DNA from: Buddleja alternifolia | Taxonomy: Eukaryota > Streptophyta > Magnoliopsida > Lamiales > Scrophulariaceae | Length of the DNA: 64,000 nucleotides | Direction: 5' to 3' | Assembly: GCA_019426215.1 (NCBI GenBank) | Contig: CM033408.1 | Coordinates: 5,583,077-5,647,076, forward strand | Shown here: in pieces, positions 22,273-33,423 of the stretch | Layout of the letters: the number at the start of each line of letters is the position of its first letter | Numbering within the stretch: position 1 is the stretch's first letter | Notes under the pieces: generated by a model | What the model was told of the DNA's origin: nothing | The model's input: the letters and a program-made list of their open reading frames with translations, nothing else | The model's database searches: none | Position numbers and translations under genes: made by a program

Positions 22273-23723
22273 TGTTAGGAATTTTCATGTTAGATGCTAT
22301 AATAATGACAAGATGGGATTTTATATTAGACCTCAAAAGAATGTAAGTTTACACTTTCATAGAAAATATGTATAAGCATTGAAAGTTTATTATTTTATTA
22401 GGCTTATATTTTTCTTTGTATAGATTTTAGACTAAATATTGGAAACTCAATCGCTGATAGAATTCTAGGTGAGTCTATCAAAGAAAAAGTTGAAGATCAT
22501 CGTCTGAAGTCAAATGAAGATGAAGATTGTCTTAAGCGTCTGTCAAAAGCTAAAGACATTTCAAGAACTCTGAATCAGCGTCTAAACGACCAAGCGATCA
22601 AGCAATCAAGATTCACCTGAAATAAATTCCAAAGTCATGAAAGACTTAAATGCAATCAATAACGGGCATTTATTTTTAACGGAATAAATTCAAATGTATT
22701 TAATGCCTGATAAGTGCATTAAATGTGATAAGGATTATTGACGTACGGACAAGCCACCATTGACTAGACTGTCAGAGTTCAAAATCTAACACATCCAATT
22801 GGTGCATCAGAATTTCAGAAATGTTAGAAAAAGGAGTTATCCACTCGTCGAGTGTTAAATACGCGCCAATGGAGCTCCATCATTGGTCCAAAGGACAGAT
22901 CCCAAGAAATGTCTATAAATAGCACCTTTCAGCAAACCCTAATTACACATATACACACATGAAAATACGCAGAAACATTGCTTAAATCCTTCCAAGAAAA
23001 CCTTTTATATCTTCATATCCAAATCCTTCAACCTTTTCATACATTCCAAAGACGGCCACCAATATCTCAAACATCTTCCATAGAGGAATCCTCACTATTA
23101 TTGAGATATTCCAAGTTGTTTGAACTTCCAAATCAAACAAACCCTATTGATAAAACCCTCCAACCTCTATCTTCTGTGTGAAGAAGAAGTTGTGAATCAA
23201 GCATTATTTCTAGGTGAAAGAAGCTTGTTGAAGAGATCTAAGTAGAGCTGAAGTCTGTGTGGTCAAGGATCTCAAAATTATATTCATTTATTCATCATTT
23301 TTAGAAGTCATCTGTGTGAAGACTTTGATCATCATTTAGTGGATTTCCTCCGAGTACAAAGGAGAGAAAGAATGTAACTGAGATTACATCACCCAGTGAG
23401 TCTTTCATATGTAGTGTCATTTACTTTACTGTTTTATTGCTTTCCTTATCATTTGCATTTTATTGAAAGCATTAAAATCAGTCAACTAATTGGTAAACCA
23501 AACGTAAGTAATTAAAGTCATTTCCGTTGTACTAATCCTTATTAAGTGATCTAAGCTTGACCCTTTATTGGTAATTGCTAAAATCACTAAGTCTAAGTTA
23601 TCTCAATCCTAGCGCTTAACCTAGTGCTTTGCTTTCCAAGTGTTCAAAATATTTAAGAGGCACGAAAAAATTTTAAATCGAAAAAAACTTCAGGGTCTAT
23701 TCAATCCCCACTTGAGACCAACA
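22273..23723 (+). mobile_element. Solo LTR of a Copia element, 1451 bp
   Basis: Starts TGTTAGGAATTTTC and ends GAGACCAACA, with perfect CAATC duplications (22268-22272 and 23724-23728). It resembles the shortened LTR of the Copia fragment at 5800-6149. No internal coding is present, so it probably arose by LTR-LTR recombination. A TATAAATAGCACC promoter element is at about 22913. The paralogous block near 35820 has no insertion at this place. Confidence 0.85.
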
Positions 23724-23728
23724 CAATC

Positions 23729-24034
23729 CCTACAATCAACAGCATTTGGTGGACGGATTTCATTGATCTCTGGTCCACCCAAGAACTGTTCATTGTTCAT
23801 CTTCACACCAAGACATTAAATCACGCTCCAATAACGGGTGTAAATCGAAATTTATTTACAATAGGTGATGAAAGGTACCATAGTCATGCAACTTTCACCC
23901 AGGACGGGGCTCGACATTTTCTCGTTGTTCTATGTATGGTTGAAGAAGGCCGGGGAATGACGACCAACATAGCAATCCTCTCTTTAGATCCTCAGTATTC
24001 TTCACTAGTTTTAACCCTCAGTATTTTTCAAAGT
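23729..24034. other. Duplicated SABATH-gene X intergenic block
   Basis: Similar to 35830-36420, sharing TTTACAATAGGTGATGAAAG and a GGTTGAA..GGGAATGACGA stretch. No coding feature beyond the gene X exon that begins next to it. Confidence 0.6.
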
Positions 24035-24983
24035 GACGCGTATATACATTGTTTGGTCAGACCACATTTTAGTGAAAAAATATTCATTCAGACAAAATGG
24101 AATTATTTAACCTAGAATAGCGCAAAAACTAAAAACTAAACAAAATAATTGACAAGAAAAAAAGGTATATCACTTGTAAACGAGAAGGTGAAAAAAGACT
24201 GACAAGGCTGGAAGCCAGCTTACCCTAGAAATTGTTTACAAATTTGGGAGGGTGTCAAATGACAATGTTCGCTCTCGACAAACTATCTAGCAACGAGCTT
24301 TTTCACCACTAAAAATGCCTAAAACTAAGTGGAAAATAGTGCTATCTCAACTAAAATTTATAACTCCTAATGTACAAATTTAGCAGTGATGCCATTTTGA
24401 CACTTATCCATATTTCATAAAGCTTAAGAGTGTTAAAAGATATTAGCCACAATATAAGTACCGGAATTACTTGAACAAATACATATAATTATTTATATTT
24501 ACATTAGTATATATGTGTGTGTGTATATATATATATAAATATAATATTTTGGAAAGTCAAGTCATATCGGTCTCGAGTCCTAAAAATTTTAAGAACATTT
24601 GTGCCCTTGCGTCAGTATCCACACTATAATAGGCAACATCCATAATTTTGGAAACAAGGGAGAGCTAATAAATAAGCCAAATTCCAAGTGTGTAATGGTA
24701 ATTTACTTTCAATAAAATTAACAGTTGGCTTATGAACTGCAAAGTTTGTCAAAATGGCAAAACTCAACAGAGAAACCGGAAGGGAAAAAATGGTAGGAAA
24801 AAATAAAAGAAAACTGTCGATACTATACCGTGTCAACATAAAACTGAAACTCGTTAATCTTTTCAACATAATCCTGATTGGGAAAGCTTGAAAATGGTTT
24901 CTCCAGAAGCAGTGTATTGTTTGAGTGTTTTGTATCATTCTCGAGTTTTTCATCCTCTCTACAGAACGTGCTGTCATCAAACA
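24035..24983 (-). pseudogene. Gene X fragment, copy A (unidentified; terminal exon deleted)
   Basis: Minus-strand exon 24829-24983 (155 bp, acceptor TATAG, donor GTATAG) encodes FDDSTFCREDEKLEND and then DYVEKINEFQFYVDT. It matches the exon at 36908-37062 in length and sequence. The following terminal exon, present at 36418-36543, is reduced here to its last 25 or so bases (24035-24060) by a deletion of about 120 bp that also removes the splice acceptor. I do not recognise the protein. The intron between is AT-rich. Confidence 0.55.
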
Positions 24984-25035
24984 CTATAGACATAAATGAC
25001 GCAAAAGTAAAATACTTGTGTGTGGATCGATTCAA

Positions 25036-25249
25036 TTAGCATTAACGAAGTTCAAATAACTAAGTCCATTTATACTGAAAAATGGAGATATATTTGATAA
25101 ATAAGACCCGTTTTTATCCAGATCTAAATATTCTGGATCTCTGTCTAAATAATATCTACTCAAAACCTTTATATTTTGGGTTTGGATCTAAGTAATGTCT
25201 ACTCATCTCTTGAGACTAATATTACGGTTTATAGATGGCTTAACTACAG
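25036..25249. other. Flank between gene X copy A and the Gypsy element
   Basis: About 0.2 kb of AT-rich sequence with a short direct repeat (GGATCT..AATATCTACTCA and GGATCTAAGTAATGTCTACTCA). No gene is seen. Confidence 0.5.
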
Positions 25250-25712
25250 GGACAAATATTGATTTGGGTCTAGAATGAACATGACCCTCCTCAGTGAAGC
25301 TTGGATCGAACAAGATCTCAAAACTTCTAAATTGGAACTACCTGAAATCAAAGGACCCTCGTTAAGCTCGAGCTGAGGTTGATCCCAGCGTAGACCCTCC
25401 ATCAATCAAGTCAGTATAGACTAAAGGATCGAGGTCGCTATAGTAAATGTGGAGTAATGAAAGACATACCTCAAAGTGATAAATGGAGTGGGGTACTTAT
25501 AGGAGAGATCACCCTGTCAGATAGGGATGGAACACGTGTCATGACCTACAAGCTCCATGTCTTGCCAATTTGTGGTTGAGGATCCGAGTCTATTGGTTTG
25601 AACGGTTCGGATCAACCCGAACTCGAACTAAAACACTCGGTTGTTGGTTTGTTTGGAGAATAAACCTGACTTTGGGGGTTAATTTTGTCAAAGTGGGTTT
25701 TTACCCATATCA
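25250..25712 (-). repeat. 3' LTR of the Tat-like Gypsy element
   Basis: 463 bp, TGATTTGGGTCTAG...CCCATATCA on the plus strand. It aligns along its length with 33424-33876, with many scattered substitutions, so the insertion is old. Confidence 0.9.
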
Positions 25713-26225
25713 TTAAACCCCCACTTCATTAGTTAATATGAAGCACAATCATGAGGTGCAATCATGACTGATGAAGTAGAAAGAAAAGTTTTTGGATCAA
25801 AACCGTCCCTTTGTGCTTTCTAGAAAGCATCTTGGTTGTTGATTTTAGACAATTGAATCCTTGCGCGATTGCCAAGTGAATACAAGGTGATGAAGAAGAA
25901 GGGAATACAGGGATACCGATGAAAATGGCGAGGCTTGACTGCCAATTGAGGGTCGAGAATAATGATCGTAGATATTTGTAATCTATTTTTATCTCGAACC
26001 TTTCATCTTGTTTGAACAATTATTTTGACTTGGTGTCTGCTATTGTGGTGCAAGTATGTGTTATGTTATTTGGTTCACATAGGATCGCTTTTATTATGTA
26101 AGTTGACCTGTTTGCAACTTTGCAATCTAGAACTCTCAAGATATGGGTCAACTTCGCTGTCCCTTGCATGTATAAATTTATGCTTTCCATGTTTGTGTCA
26201 TTTGCTCAGTCATGCAATTTTGCAT

Positions 26226-27655
26226 TCTGTCATCTTACTCTTTTTCAGATGTAGGATCGACTTCGCATGTTGTCCTTTAGATATAGGATCGACTTCGTAT
26301 GTCGTCCTTTTAGTTGATCATTTTTCAGATTTAGGATCGACTTCGCATGTCGTCCTATTGATATTATTCTCTTACAGATTTAGATCGATGTCATGCGTTG
26401 TCCTTTTAACTGACAACTCTCTTACAGATCTAGGAACGACGTCGCGCGCCATTTTTTTAATTGACAATACTCTCTTACAGATCTAGGATCGACATCGTTC
26501 GTTGTCCTTTTAGTGGATTACACTCTATTACAAATCTAGGATCGACGTCGTGCATCGTCCTTTCAGTTGATTCACTATCTTTTTCATCTGTAGGACCGAC
26601 TTCGCGTGTCTTCCTTTTAGTTCACATATCTTTTTCAAAGATAGGATCAACTTTGCATGTCATTCTTTTAGTTAATTTCACTATCTTTTTCAGATTTAGG
26701 ATTGACTTCACATGTCGTCCTTTTGATGAATCTTCTTCGTCTTCACATAGGATTGACTTCGTTTGTGAACCATCTGTATTAATAATTATACCTTTTTCGG
26801 AAATAGGTTCGAATTTTTTGTGAACCTTATGACTTAACAATTTTACCATCTTTTTCAGAATAGGGTCAAGTTCTTTGTGAACCTTCTGACTTAACAATTT
26901 TCCATCTTTTTCAGAGATAGAGTCGAGTTCATTATGAACTTTCTGACATAATAATTTTCCATCTTTTTCAGAGGTAAGGTCGACATCTTGTGTCAACCTT
27001 TTAAATTTGGGGAATTGTACCATCTTTTCAGAGGAAGGGTCGGTTCATTGTGAACCAGAGGGAGGGTTCTTTGTGAACAATCCGACATAACAATTTCACC
27101 ATCTTTTTCAGAGGTAAGGTCGACGTCATGTGTCCACCTTTTAAATTTGGACAATTGTACCATCTTTTTCAGAGATGGGGTCGAGTTCTTTGTGCACTTT
27201 CGACTTAACAATAATGGCATCTTTTTCAGAGGTAGGGTCGGCTCTGTGTGTCAACCTTTTAAATTTGGACAATTATTCCATTTTTTTTAGAGGTAAGGTC
27301 GATGTCATGTGTCAACCTTTTAAATTTGGACAATTGCACCATCTTTTTCAGAGATAGGGTCGAATTCTTTGTGAACTTTCGACTTAACAATTATGCCATC
27401 TTTTTCAGAGGTAGGGTCGACTTCGTGTGTCAACCTTTTAAATTTGGACAATTATTCCATCTTTTTCAGAGGTAAGGTCGATGTCATATGTCAAACTTTT
27501 AAATTTGGACAATTGTACCATTTTTTTAAGAGATAGGGTCGAGTTTTTTTGTGAACTTTCGACTTAACAATTATACCATATTTTTCAGAGGTAGGGTCGA
27601 CTTTGCATGTCGTCCTTTTAGATATAGGATCGACTTCATTTGTCATCCTTTTAGG
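26226..27655. repeat. Minisatellite array in the Gypsy 3' UTR, with emerging higher-order repeat
   Basis: About 26 diverged units of roughly 41-61 bp, most containing CTTTTTCAGAG followed by TAGGGTCGAC. The left half is irregular (about 50 bp units, TCTTACAGATCTAGGATCGAC). The right part shows three unit types in fixed order: one with TTCTTTGTGAACTTTCGAC and two with CCTTTTAAATTTGGACAATT. The first type recurs at 27162, 27341 and 27520, an exact 179-bp period. Long frames stay open across parts of it on both strands. Confidence 0.85.
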
Positions 27656-28148
27656 CTCAAATTTTAATTATGATCAAAATAGATATGAATAAGCATGGCA
27701 AAGGATCACATCATTGCATATAGATATTCATGGCATTTAAAAAGAATATGCTGATGAATGTTAAATCTTTTTTTTAGATTGCATCATTGCATATAGTTAA
27801 ACCAAGCATAGAATCGTCTAAGATTATGATTATTCCAGGTCTTGGATAGCATCTTACCTTGCAAATCTTCAAGTTTGTATATACTCTGCTTCAGGATTTC
27901 CATGACCTTATAAGGTTCTTCCCAATTTGGATCGAGTTTTCTACCATGCTCATATATCTCGACCTTTTTGAGAACAGGGTCATTCGCCTGAAAGACCCTT
28001 TCTTTTTTGCTCTTTTGTTATAGGCCTTTGTCATTAGGCCTTTATGTTGAAGAATTTTTACATAAGATTTTTCATGTACTTCCTTGATTGTATAGAGCTC
28101 TAACGCCCCCTGGGAAACGTTTTTCTCTAGATCGTAAGATTCGACTCT
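27656..28148 (-). other. Gypsy sequence between repeat array and integrase
   Basis: About 0.5 kb of 3' pol or 3' UTR sequence without a usable frame. It includes a near-duplicate phrase (CATTGCATATAG at about 27713 and 27785). Reading in pieces on the minus strand it may hold the decayed integrase C-terminus. Confidence 0.45.
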
Positions 28149-28618
28149 TTATGTCGCCATTCGTATTTTGGCTAGAATTGGTGCCTTCGAACCATACACC
28201 AAGCAAAATAGTGTTTCACATGTAAAGGTTCGCGACGTTGCTCTGTAAGCCCACAAGACTCCTAAAAATTTTTCTGTCCAGTTCCTCTTAGCTTTATCTA
28301 GCATATTCTTCAAATGTTGAAGAATGATTTGATTTACGACTTCGGTCACAAATGACCTGAACGTATGTGAATAATTATCTTTCATAAACATCATTGCTTC
28401 AAGATCTTTTGCGCAAGCGATTTTTCTCCAGATTGGTTCCCCAAGACAATCTTCATAAATCTTTTCCATAATGTATTTCGCTTGGGAGGGTGCCAACCAT
28501 TTAAGTAACAGACCAAAAATGGATCTTTGTATAGGTCTCCATTTAGCATCGTGAATGATGCAGCGCGACACATCAACTTCTTTGCATGAGCTTGATCCTA
28601 TGGTAAGGATCCGCTTGA
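28149..28618 (-). pseudogene. Gypsy integrase remnant
   Basis: The minus frame shows CIIHDAKWRPIQRSIFGLLLKWL (a zinc-finger-side and linker segment, changed), then NQIILQHLKNMLDKAKRNWTE, then VLWAYRATSRTFTCETLF. The last two match the usual integrase segments in Gypsy elements (..LK..L..AKG.W.E.L..VLWAYRTT...T..TPF.L.YG). Catalytic DDE residues are not all traceable, and the DSQ-NGT..F region is degraded. Confidence 0.75.
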
Positions 28619-28638
28619 TAGATAGAGTTTTAGTCTAC

Positions 28639-29360
28639 TCATCCAACTTTGTTCTGTATAGTAAACAATACTTCAGGTTGATCCTTTTCAGATCTTATCT
28701 CTAAGTGTTTTGCAACCATCGAAGTCACTTGTCTCATCTTTGTGCCAATGACCATATTTGCAAATTTTGAGGGTGCATCAGCACGATCATTCTCCTCCCG
28801 CGGGATCTGATGGATATTCATCTCTTCAGAGAGACTCATTAACTCTCTTACCTTTTTTCAGGGGCATTTCCATGGTATTCTCTCTAACTTCGTAAAATCT
28901 ACCAATTTGGTTTTTCACTAACTGTGAATCGATATAGATATCGAGCTTCTGGATCTTTAAGTCTAGTGTCATTTCCAAACCCATGATCAGGGTCTCATAC
29001 TTAGCTTCATTATTTGTAACTCCAAAATCTAATTTGATTGCAAACTCTAGGTCGAGTTCGCCTGAGTTATCGACCTCGAGGTCGTAAATGACCCATCCAC
29101 ACGCAACATCCATGCTTTTATCATTTTTTTCTCTTCTTAGATTGATTTGACTTTGATCACAAAGTTAACAATGACGTAATTTTGATGAACCACAACTGTG
29201 ATATTCAACACCAAACTCCCCTAGCTCGACTACCCACTTTACCAATTTACCTAAAACTCATGGTCTGGCTAGAACCTAATGTAGTAGTTGCGTTGCGAGC
29301 ATTATGGTTTTTGTAGAATCTTGCTTGCGCAATAGATCGGCCTATGGCCGGTCCCGATCT
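28639..29360 (-). pseudogene. Gypsy RNase H and archaeal-type second RNase H remnant
   Basis: 28826-29113 carries the aRNH hallmark run: LEFAIKLDFGVTNNEAKYETL, then GLEMTLDLKIQKLDIYIDSQLV, then a YEVREN box. 28639-28839 adds EMNIHQIPREENDRADAPSKFA. Upstream (29150-29360), broken pieces of the primary RNase H (VKWVVELGEFGVEYH-like) are readable across stops. Reverse transcriptase sequence that should precede it is essentially absent from 29360-29790. Confidence 0.75.
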
Positions 29361-29792
29361 CTCGAGTTAGCACAACATTGATAGCACCCTCAAAAATTGC
29401 TAAATGTAGAATTAAAGGTTCGCTAACGATCGACCTCGTGAGCCATGGTAGCGAAGTAAGATAACCTTTAAGCTCTTGAAATGTTTTTTTTTTCAGTTTC
29501 TAAATATTTTAATATTCTTGAACATTTTAAAGAAATGCAAACCTTTTTGGTTGAAATTCCAGCAAGTGAGTCTTTGCACATCTGGTGATTCCGCATCAAG
29601 CAATTTTTCTGGATTCTCTGGGAGCTCTTACGGCTCCATCCATACCTTTTCTCTTTCTTTTGGTGGGTGCTTCGAGCTCATTAAGAGCATCATTTTGCTC
29701 GGAAGATTGTTGCTGTGATCTGGCTTAAGTGTGTTATCTCTTCTCTTTTTTGGGGAAGTGGTATAACACTCTCTTACCATTTTTTGGTCACA

Positions 29793-30146
29793 TCAGAACT
29801 CTCCTATTACCGCTTTTGTTTTAAACTTCATTTTGAGATGTGGAGTGGAATTGATCGAACGAACTTGGTTTAAGCCTGACTTTCCTAGAATATTGTTGTA
29901 TGCGAAGGGTGCATTGACCACGAGGTACTTCACCATCACCGTTTTTCTTTTTAGCACCACCCCAAGTGACGTGGGGAGGTCAATCATTCTCAATGGCATA
30001 ATCTTTGACCCTCCAAAGCCCGTCAATGGGGTGTTGACTCTTTGAACAGCGAAGTTGGCTACATCCATAGTGATCACCACGGGATCATCTTGAGTTCCTA
30101 CCAAAACATCCAAAAAAGAATCGATTTCATTCAACGTTTGATTCAA
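29793..30146 (-). pseudogene. Gypsy protease-like and pro-RT linker remnant
   Basis: The minus frame contains DDPVVITMDVANFAVQRV, then MIDLPTSLG, then VKYLVVNAPFAYNNILGKSGL. This matches the aspartic-protease C-terminal region of Tat-type elements (..F.VV....YN.ILGRP.L). The catalytic D-S/T-G triplet lies upstream in broken sequence and is not recognised. Confidence 0.65.
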
Positions 30147-30153
30147 ATCGCCA

Positions 30154-30861
30154 TCATAGAAATTGATCCTCCTCTATGGCATTAACTGTTAGGATCGACG
30201 TATTTTTAAATGTTGTCCTATATGACCTTAACTCCTTTGTATGCTTTTTTCTTGCATTTACTGAATCTTCATTTGATGGTGTTCCTGCTATCATATTGAT
30301 TATCCTGAACCATAGAATTGTTTTCTGGTTCAGGATCATCTTACCTGGGCTATTCATGCCTATTGCCTCTGCATCCATGTCAAGGTTGATGTTTTTGGTG
30401 TTGATCATTTCTTGCGTGATCATCTATTTGCTTTCCTCGTTCACTGGATTAACCTCTTTTACATGATCGAGGGTCTTTGTGTTGTTGATCCTCAATGGAT
30501 CTATAATGAATTTTCTCACGTAGACTTGCTTTATTAGCCTTTTTATCTCGTCTTTCAATTGTGAACATTCTTCGGTATCATGATCCTCATCCTTTGGAGC
30601 CTTTGATGGATAGTTCATGATCTTTTTTAGATCTCGATCCTCGTTCTCAATCATGTTGATCCTTTTCTTCTGATTTCCAACTCTTTTGCTCCTTGTTTTT
30701 CAGGGGATTCATCTCCTCCTCTTGGATGTAATGCTCTACCATTATCATCAATTTGGATAACTAATGATGATGCCATTTGTCTCTTATCCAGGCCATGTAG
30801 AAGTAACTGAATCAACATATCCATCGAGATGTCTGAAATCTCTAGAGCTTCGTTGTCTAAC
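30154..30861 (-). pseudogene. Gypsy gag remnant (3' part)
   Basis: Minus frames include DNEALEISDISMDMLIQLLLHGL (capsid C-terminal region) and DEDHDTEECSQLKDEIKRLI (the HDTEEC..L..EI..LI motif that follows the zinc-binding region in Tat gag). The frame continues to the left of a solo LTR and resumes on its other side at 32511 (..FRTFIDRL). Confidence 0.75.
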
Positions 30862-32505
30862 TGACACGACAAAATCCTAGCAAGAGAACTAGGTCGCGTA
30901 AGTAGTAAAGTGGATTTCTAAGTCCGGGGTTATCGTATCCGCAGCGACAACTATAATCTAAGTACCAAGACTACTATATTACTCAATTCTAAGTTAAATC
31001 GGTTGATAGAAAGGTTGATTAACTAATTAATAAATACTAGAAAATAAACTAAGGCAACGTCACACCAAATAAAGGGAGGAAACAATAGAGAGAAACGATC
31101 AAGGCACATGGTTCAACCAATTATGCATTTCGATTGTGATTTAGGTTCTATTGGATTATTAGATTGATTTAGCTAAGGCGAAATTCCCTAACGTACGTAC
31201 CACCCAATCTCTTGGCATAGCAACCCTACCCTTGGTAACGATTTCCTATATATCTCTATATGAAAACCCGATTAACGAGGATGCATTTAAGGTCTAGGAA
31301 TTCCCCACGTGAATGGAAAGCCACCTAAAGAAACCGAGTCTATCTCTAGTCGGTTTAACTATAGGGTATTCAATGTTTATATCTTCCCTAGGTTATTATC
31401 TCTCGATCTCTAACCTAGGCATTTTATCAAACACTTGGTGATCAAGCAAATGTAGCATTGAGATGAAATATTGAATACATAGCTAAAACCAAAATTAATC
31501 CAATAAACACCAACAAATCAACAATCAAAATAACATAAATGGCCTATCCATGGCCTCAATCAAACAAGTTTAGCTCATATTCATGTCAAAAGTGCAATAT
31601 AAATCATACAAGTCATAGGAGATTTGAACAAATCCAAAAAACAAATATGTAAAAACTCCCTAATTCTTGTAGAGATGTGGATTCCTTGTTGAATTCTCCA
31701 TGTTTTGACCTTTAATCTTCTCTTCTAAGCTCTCCCTCTCTCTATTTTCGTGTGGTTGCTGATATTCAAGGTGAGTTAGGGTAAAAAATGGCTAAAAGGG
31801 GTATTTATAGACCAACCCGCTGCCTCGAACGCCGCGGCGTTCGCTTGTTGAACGCCTGGGCGTTGGCTACTGTATGTGAACGCCGCGGCGTTCGCTTGTT
31901 GAACGCCTCGGCGTTGGCTACTGTATGTGAACGCCGCGGCGTTCGTGGATGAACGCCTCGGCGTTCGTCCCCTGCTGCTCCAGCCAGTTTTGGTAAACTT
32001 CGCATAACTTTCTCTACCAATGTCAGAATTCACTGATTCAAGTTGCTGTAGAATCCTAAAACAAAGATCTACAACTCTCCAGAAGACACTAGGGCCGAAA
32101 TCAAACGTTAAAGATGACAAAATTGTCTCACAAGTCACTGAATGAGAAAACTCCATCGTAAGACGTCTCTTCCGATGACGTTTTCACCTCCTTCCCTACA
32201 TATCTGATCTTTGTCTTCAACATAAGAAATGTACCTTTGCCTCTTATCTTTCCATTGGTAAATCAAGTGTGTAATTTGGACATGGGTAGAGAACTCTATT
32301 CAATAAAATCTATCACTGCGCAGACAGTTTGTATCTTTATGCATGATTTACCTTTAATCCTTGTTCTTTTCCTCCAAATGTTATGTTATTCTATAAAATA
32401 TGAGAAGACAAGGATCAAAGCATCATATGTGATCAAATTATCAAGGAAACAATCAAAACTAAGTCGATAAACGGGGGAAAACTAGTGTAAAAATAACATA
32501 TATCA
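30862..32505 (-). mobile_element. Solo LTR inserted in the Gypsy gag
   Basis: 1644 bp from TGACACGACAAAATCC to AACATATATCA, with near-identical 5-bp flanks CTAAC (30857-30861) and TTAAC (32506-32510). The minus-strand gag frame is continuous if it is skipped. The sequence at 30862-31010 resembles the 3' end of known plant Gypsy LTRs, so the LTR reads on the minus strand. It contains the GC-rich 51-bp repeat at 31827-31975. Confidence 0.75.
31827..31975. repeat. 51-bp GC-rich tandem repeat with perfect palindromes
   Basis: The 16-bp perfect palindrome GAACGCCGCGGCGTTC occurs at 31827, 31878 and 31929, exactly 51 bp apart. Each is followed by a near-palindrome GAACGCCTSGGCGTT. It is a strong GC island in AT-rich surroundings, inside a solo LTR. 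Confidence 0.9.
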
Positions 32506-32510
32506 TTAAC

Positions 32511-33423
32511 CTATCGATAAAGGTTCTGAAGTTTCTTCTACCCTTTTTTTTATAGATGAGTTGCTGATCGCTTCGCTTTTTTTTTGCTCAGGAAATGGTA
32601 GTTGAATTTCTTCAGGAATTGATTAAAATCCACTACGGTCCCTGCTGCTTGGCTGGTGACCAATCTTGAACTCGACCCTTCGAAAAATGAAAAATTTCCT
32701 GTATTTATCACCTTCGAAAATTCATAGATATTCGTAATACCTTCGATTCAGACCAAACGCTCTCTAAGATCGCCATCCCCATTGTTTTTAGGTAAACATG
32801 GTAACCTAAGATTTAGACCCACCGTCTCTGCTAAGATCTCCTCACAGAATAGAAAGACAACCTTCCTCATGACTTATATTGGCGGGCTCTTCTTCAATGC
32901 AAACTAAAACTTTTGAGGCACATCATTAATTTTTTCATACATCTCCTTGAGATCTGCCTTAGATCTCACACTTTTCCACTTCTTTTGCAGGTCGATCTCT
33001 TTCAGATCTGATCTTTGAAGGAGCTTGACTTTGCACTTCATCGGAATCACATACTTGCACCTAACGCTTATCTGGGGTCTCATTGATCTCGACCCTCTTT
33101 GCAGCTCTTTTCAAAAATAGGCTACGCTAGGTAGGAAGTTGAGAATGAACTGGAACATTCGGTGTAGTCGGCGCTCTCTGAATATGATCTTTCGAGATTT
33201 TTGCCTCCCCACTCTTACATTCTCCGATTGAACTCCATTCCCGCTATACACACCATTGGCTCAATAGTTGGAGCTTCAGGAATTACTAGAGGCTCGGTTG
33301 CAGGTGGCGGGGATTGAGATGTTGAACCTTCGAAATGGGATCCTTTATCCTTCCTGATTGCACCATCCACCAGTCCTTGAAATTTTCTTGATTTCTAGTA
33401 ATGTTCCAATAGACGGTGCCAAC
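32511..33423 (-). pseudogene. Gypsy gag 5' part and leader, decayed
   Basis: Region between the solo LTR and the 5' LTR. Short minus frames resemble disordered gag N-terminus (Pro/Ser/Glu-rich, e.g. 33286-33477) but stops and shifts are frequent. The primer site TTGGCACCGTC lies at its right edge. Confidence 0.5.

Noticed and set aside
22933..23194. 67-codon frame near 22978 as a small gene
   Set aside because: It lies within the solo LTR downstream of its TATA element and has no known domain; probably LTR leader sequence.
26025..26823. Long plus-strand frames (153 and 120 codons)
   Set aside because: They run through the Gypsy 3' UTR minisatellite opposite to the element's coding strand; openness comes from the repeat unit.
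26226..27655. CRISPR-like array of regularly spaced repeats
   Set aside because: Units are head-to-tail diverged minisatellite monomers without unique spacers, in a plant retrotransposon.
31776..32156. 126-codon frame with repeated RRSHTVANA-like peptide
   Set aside because: It is the translation of the 51-bp GC-rich tandem repeat inside a solo LTR; 51 is a multiple of three, which keeps the frame open by chance.
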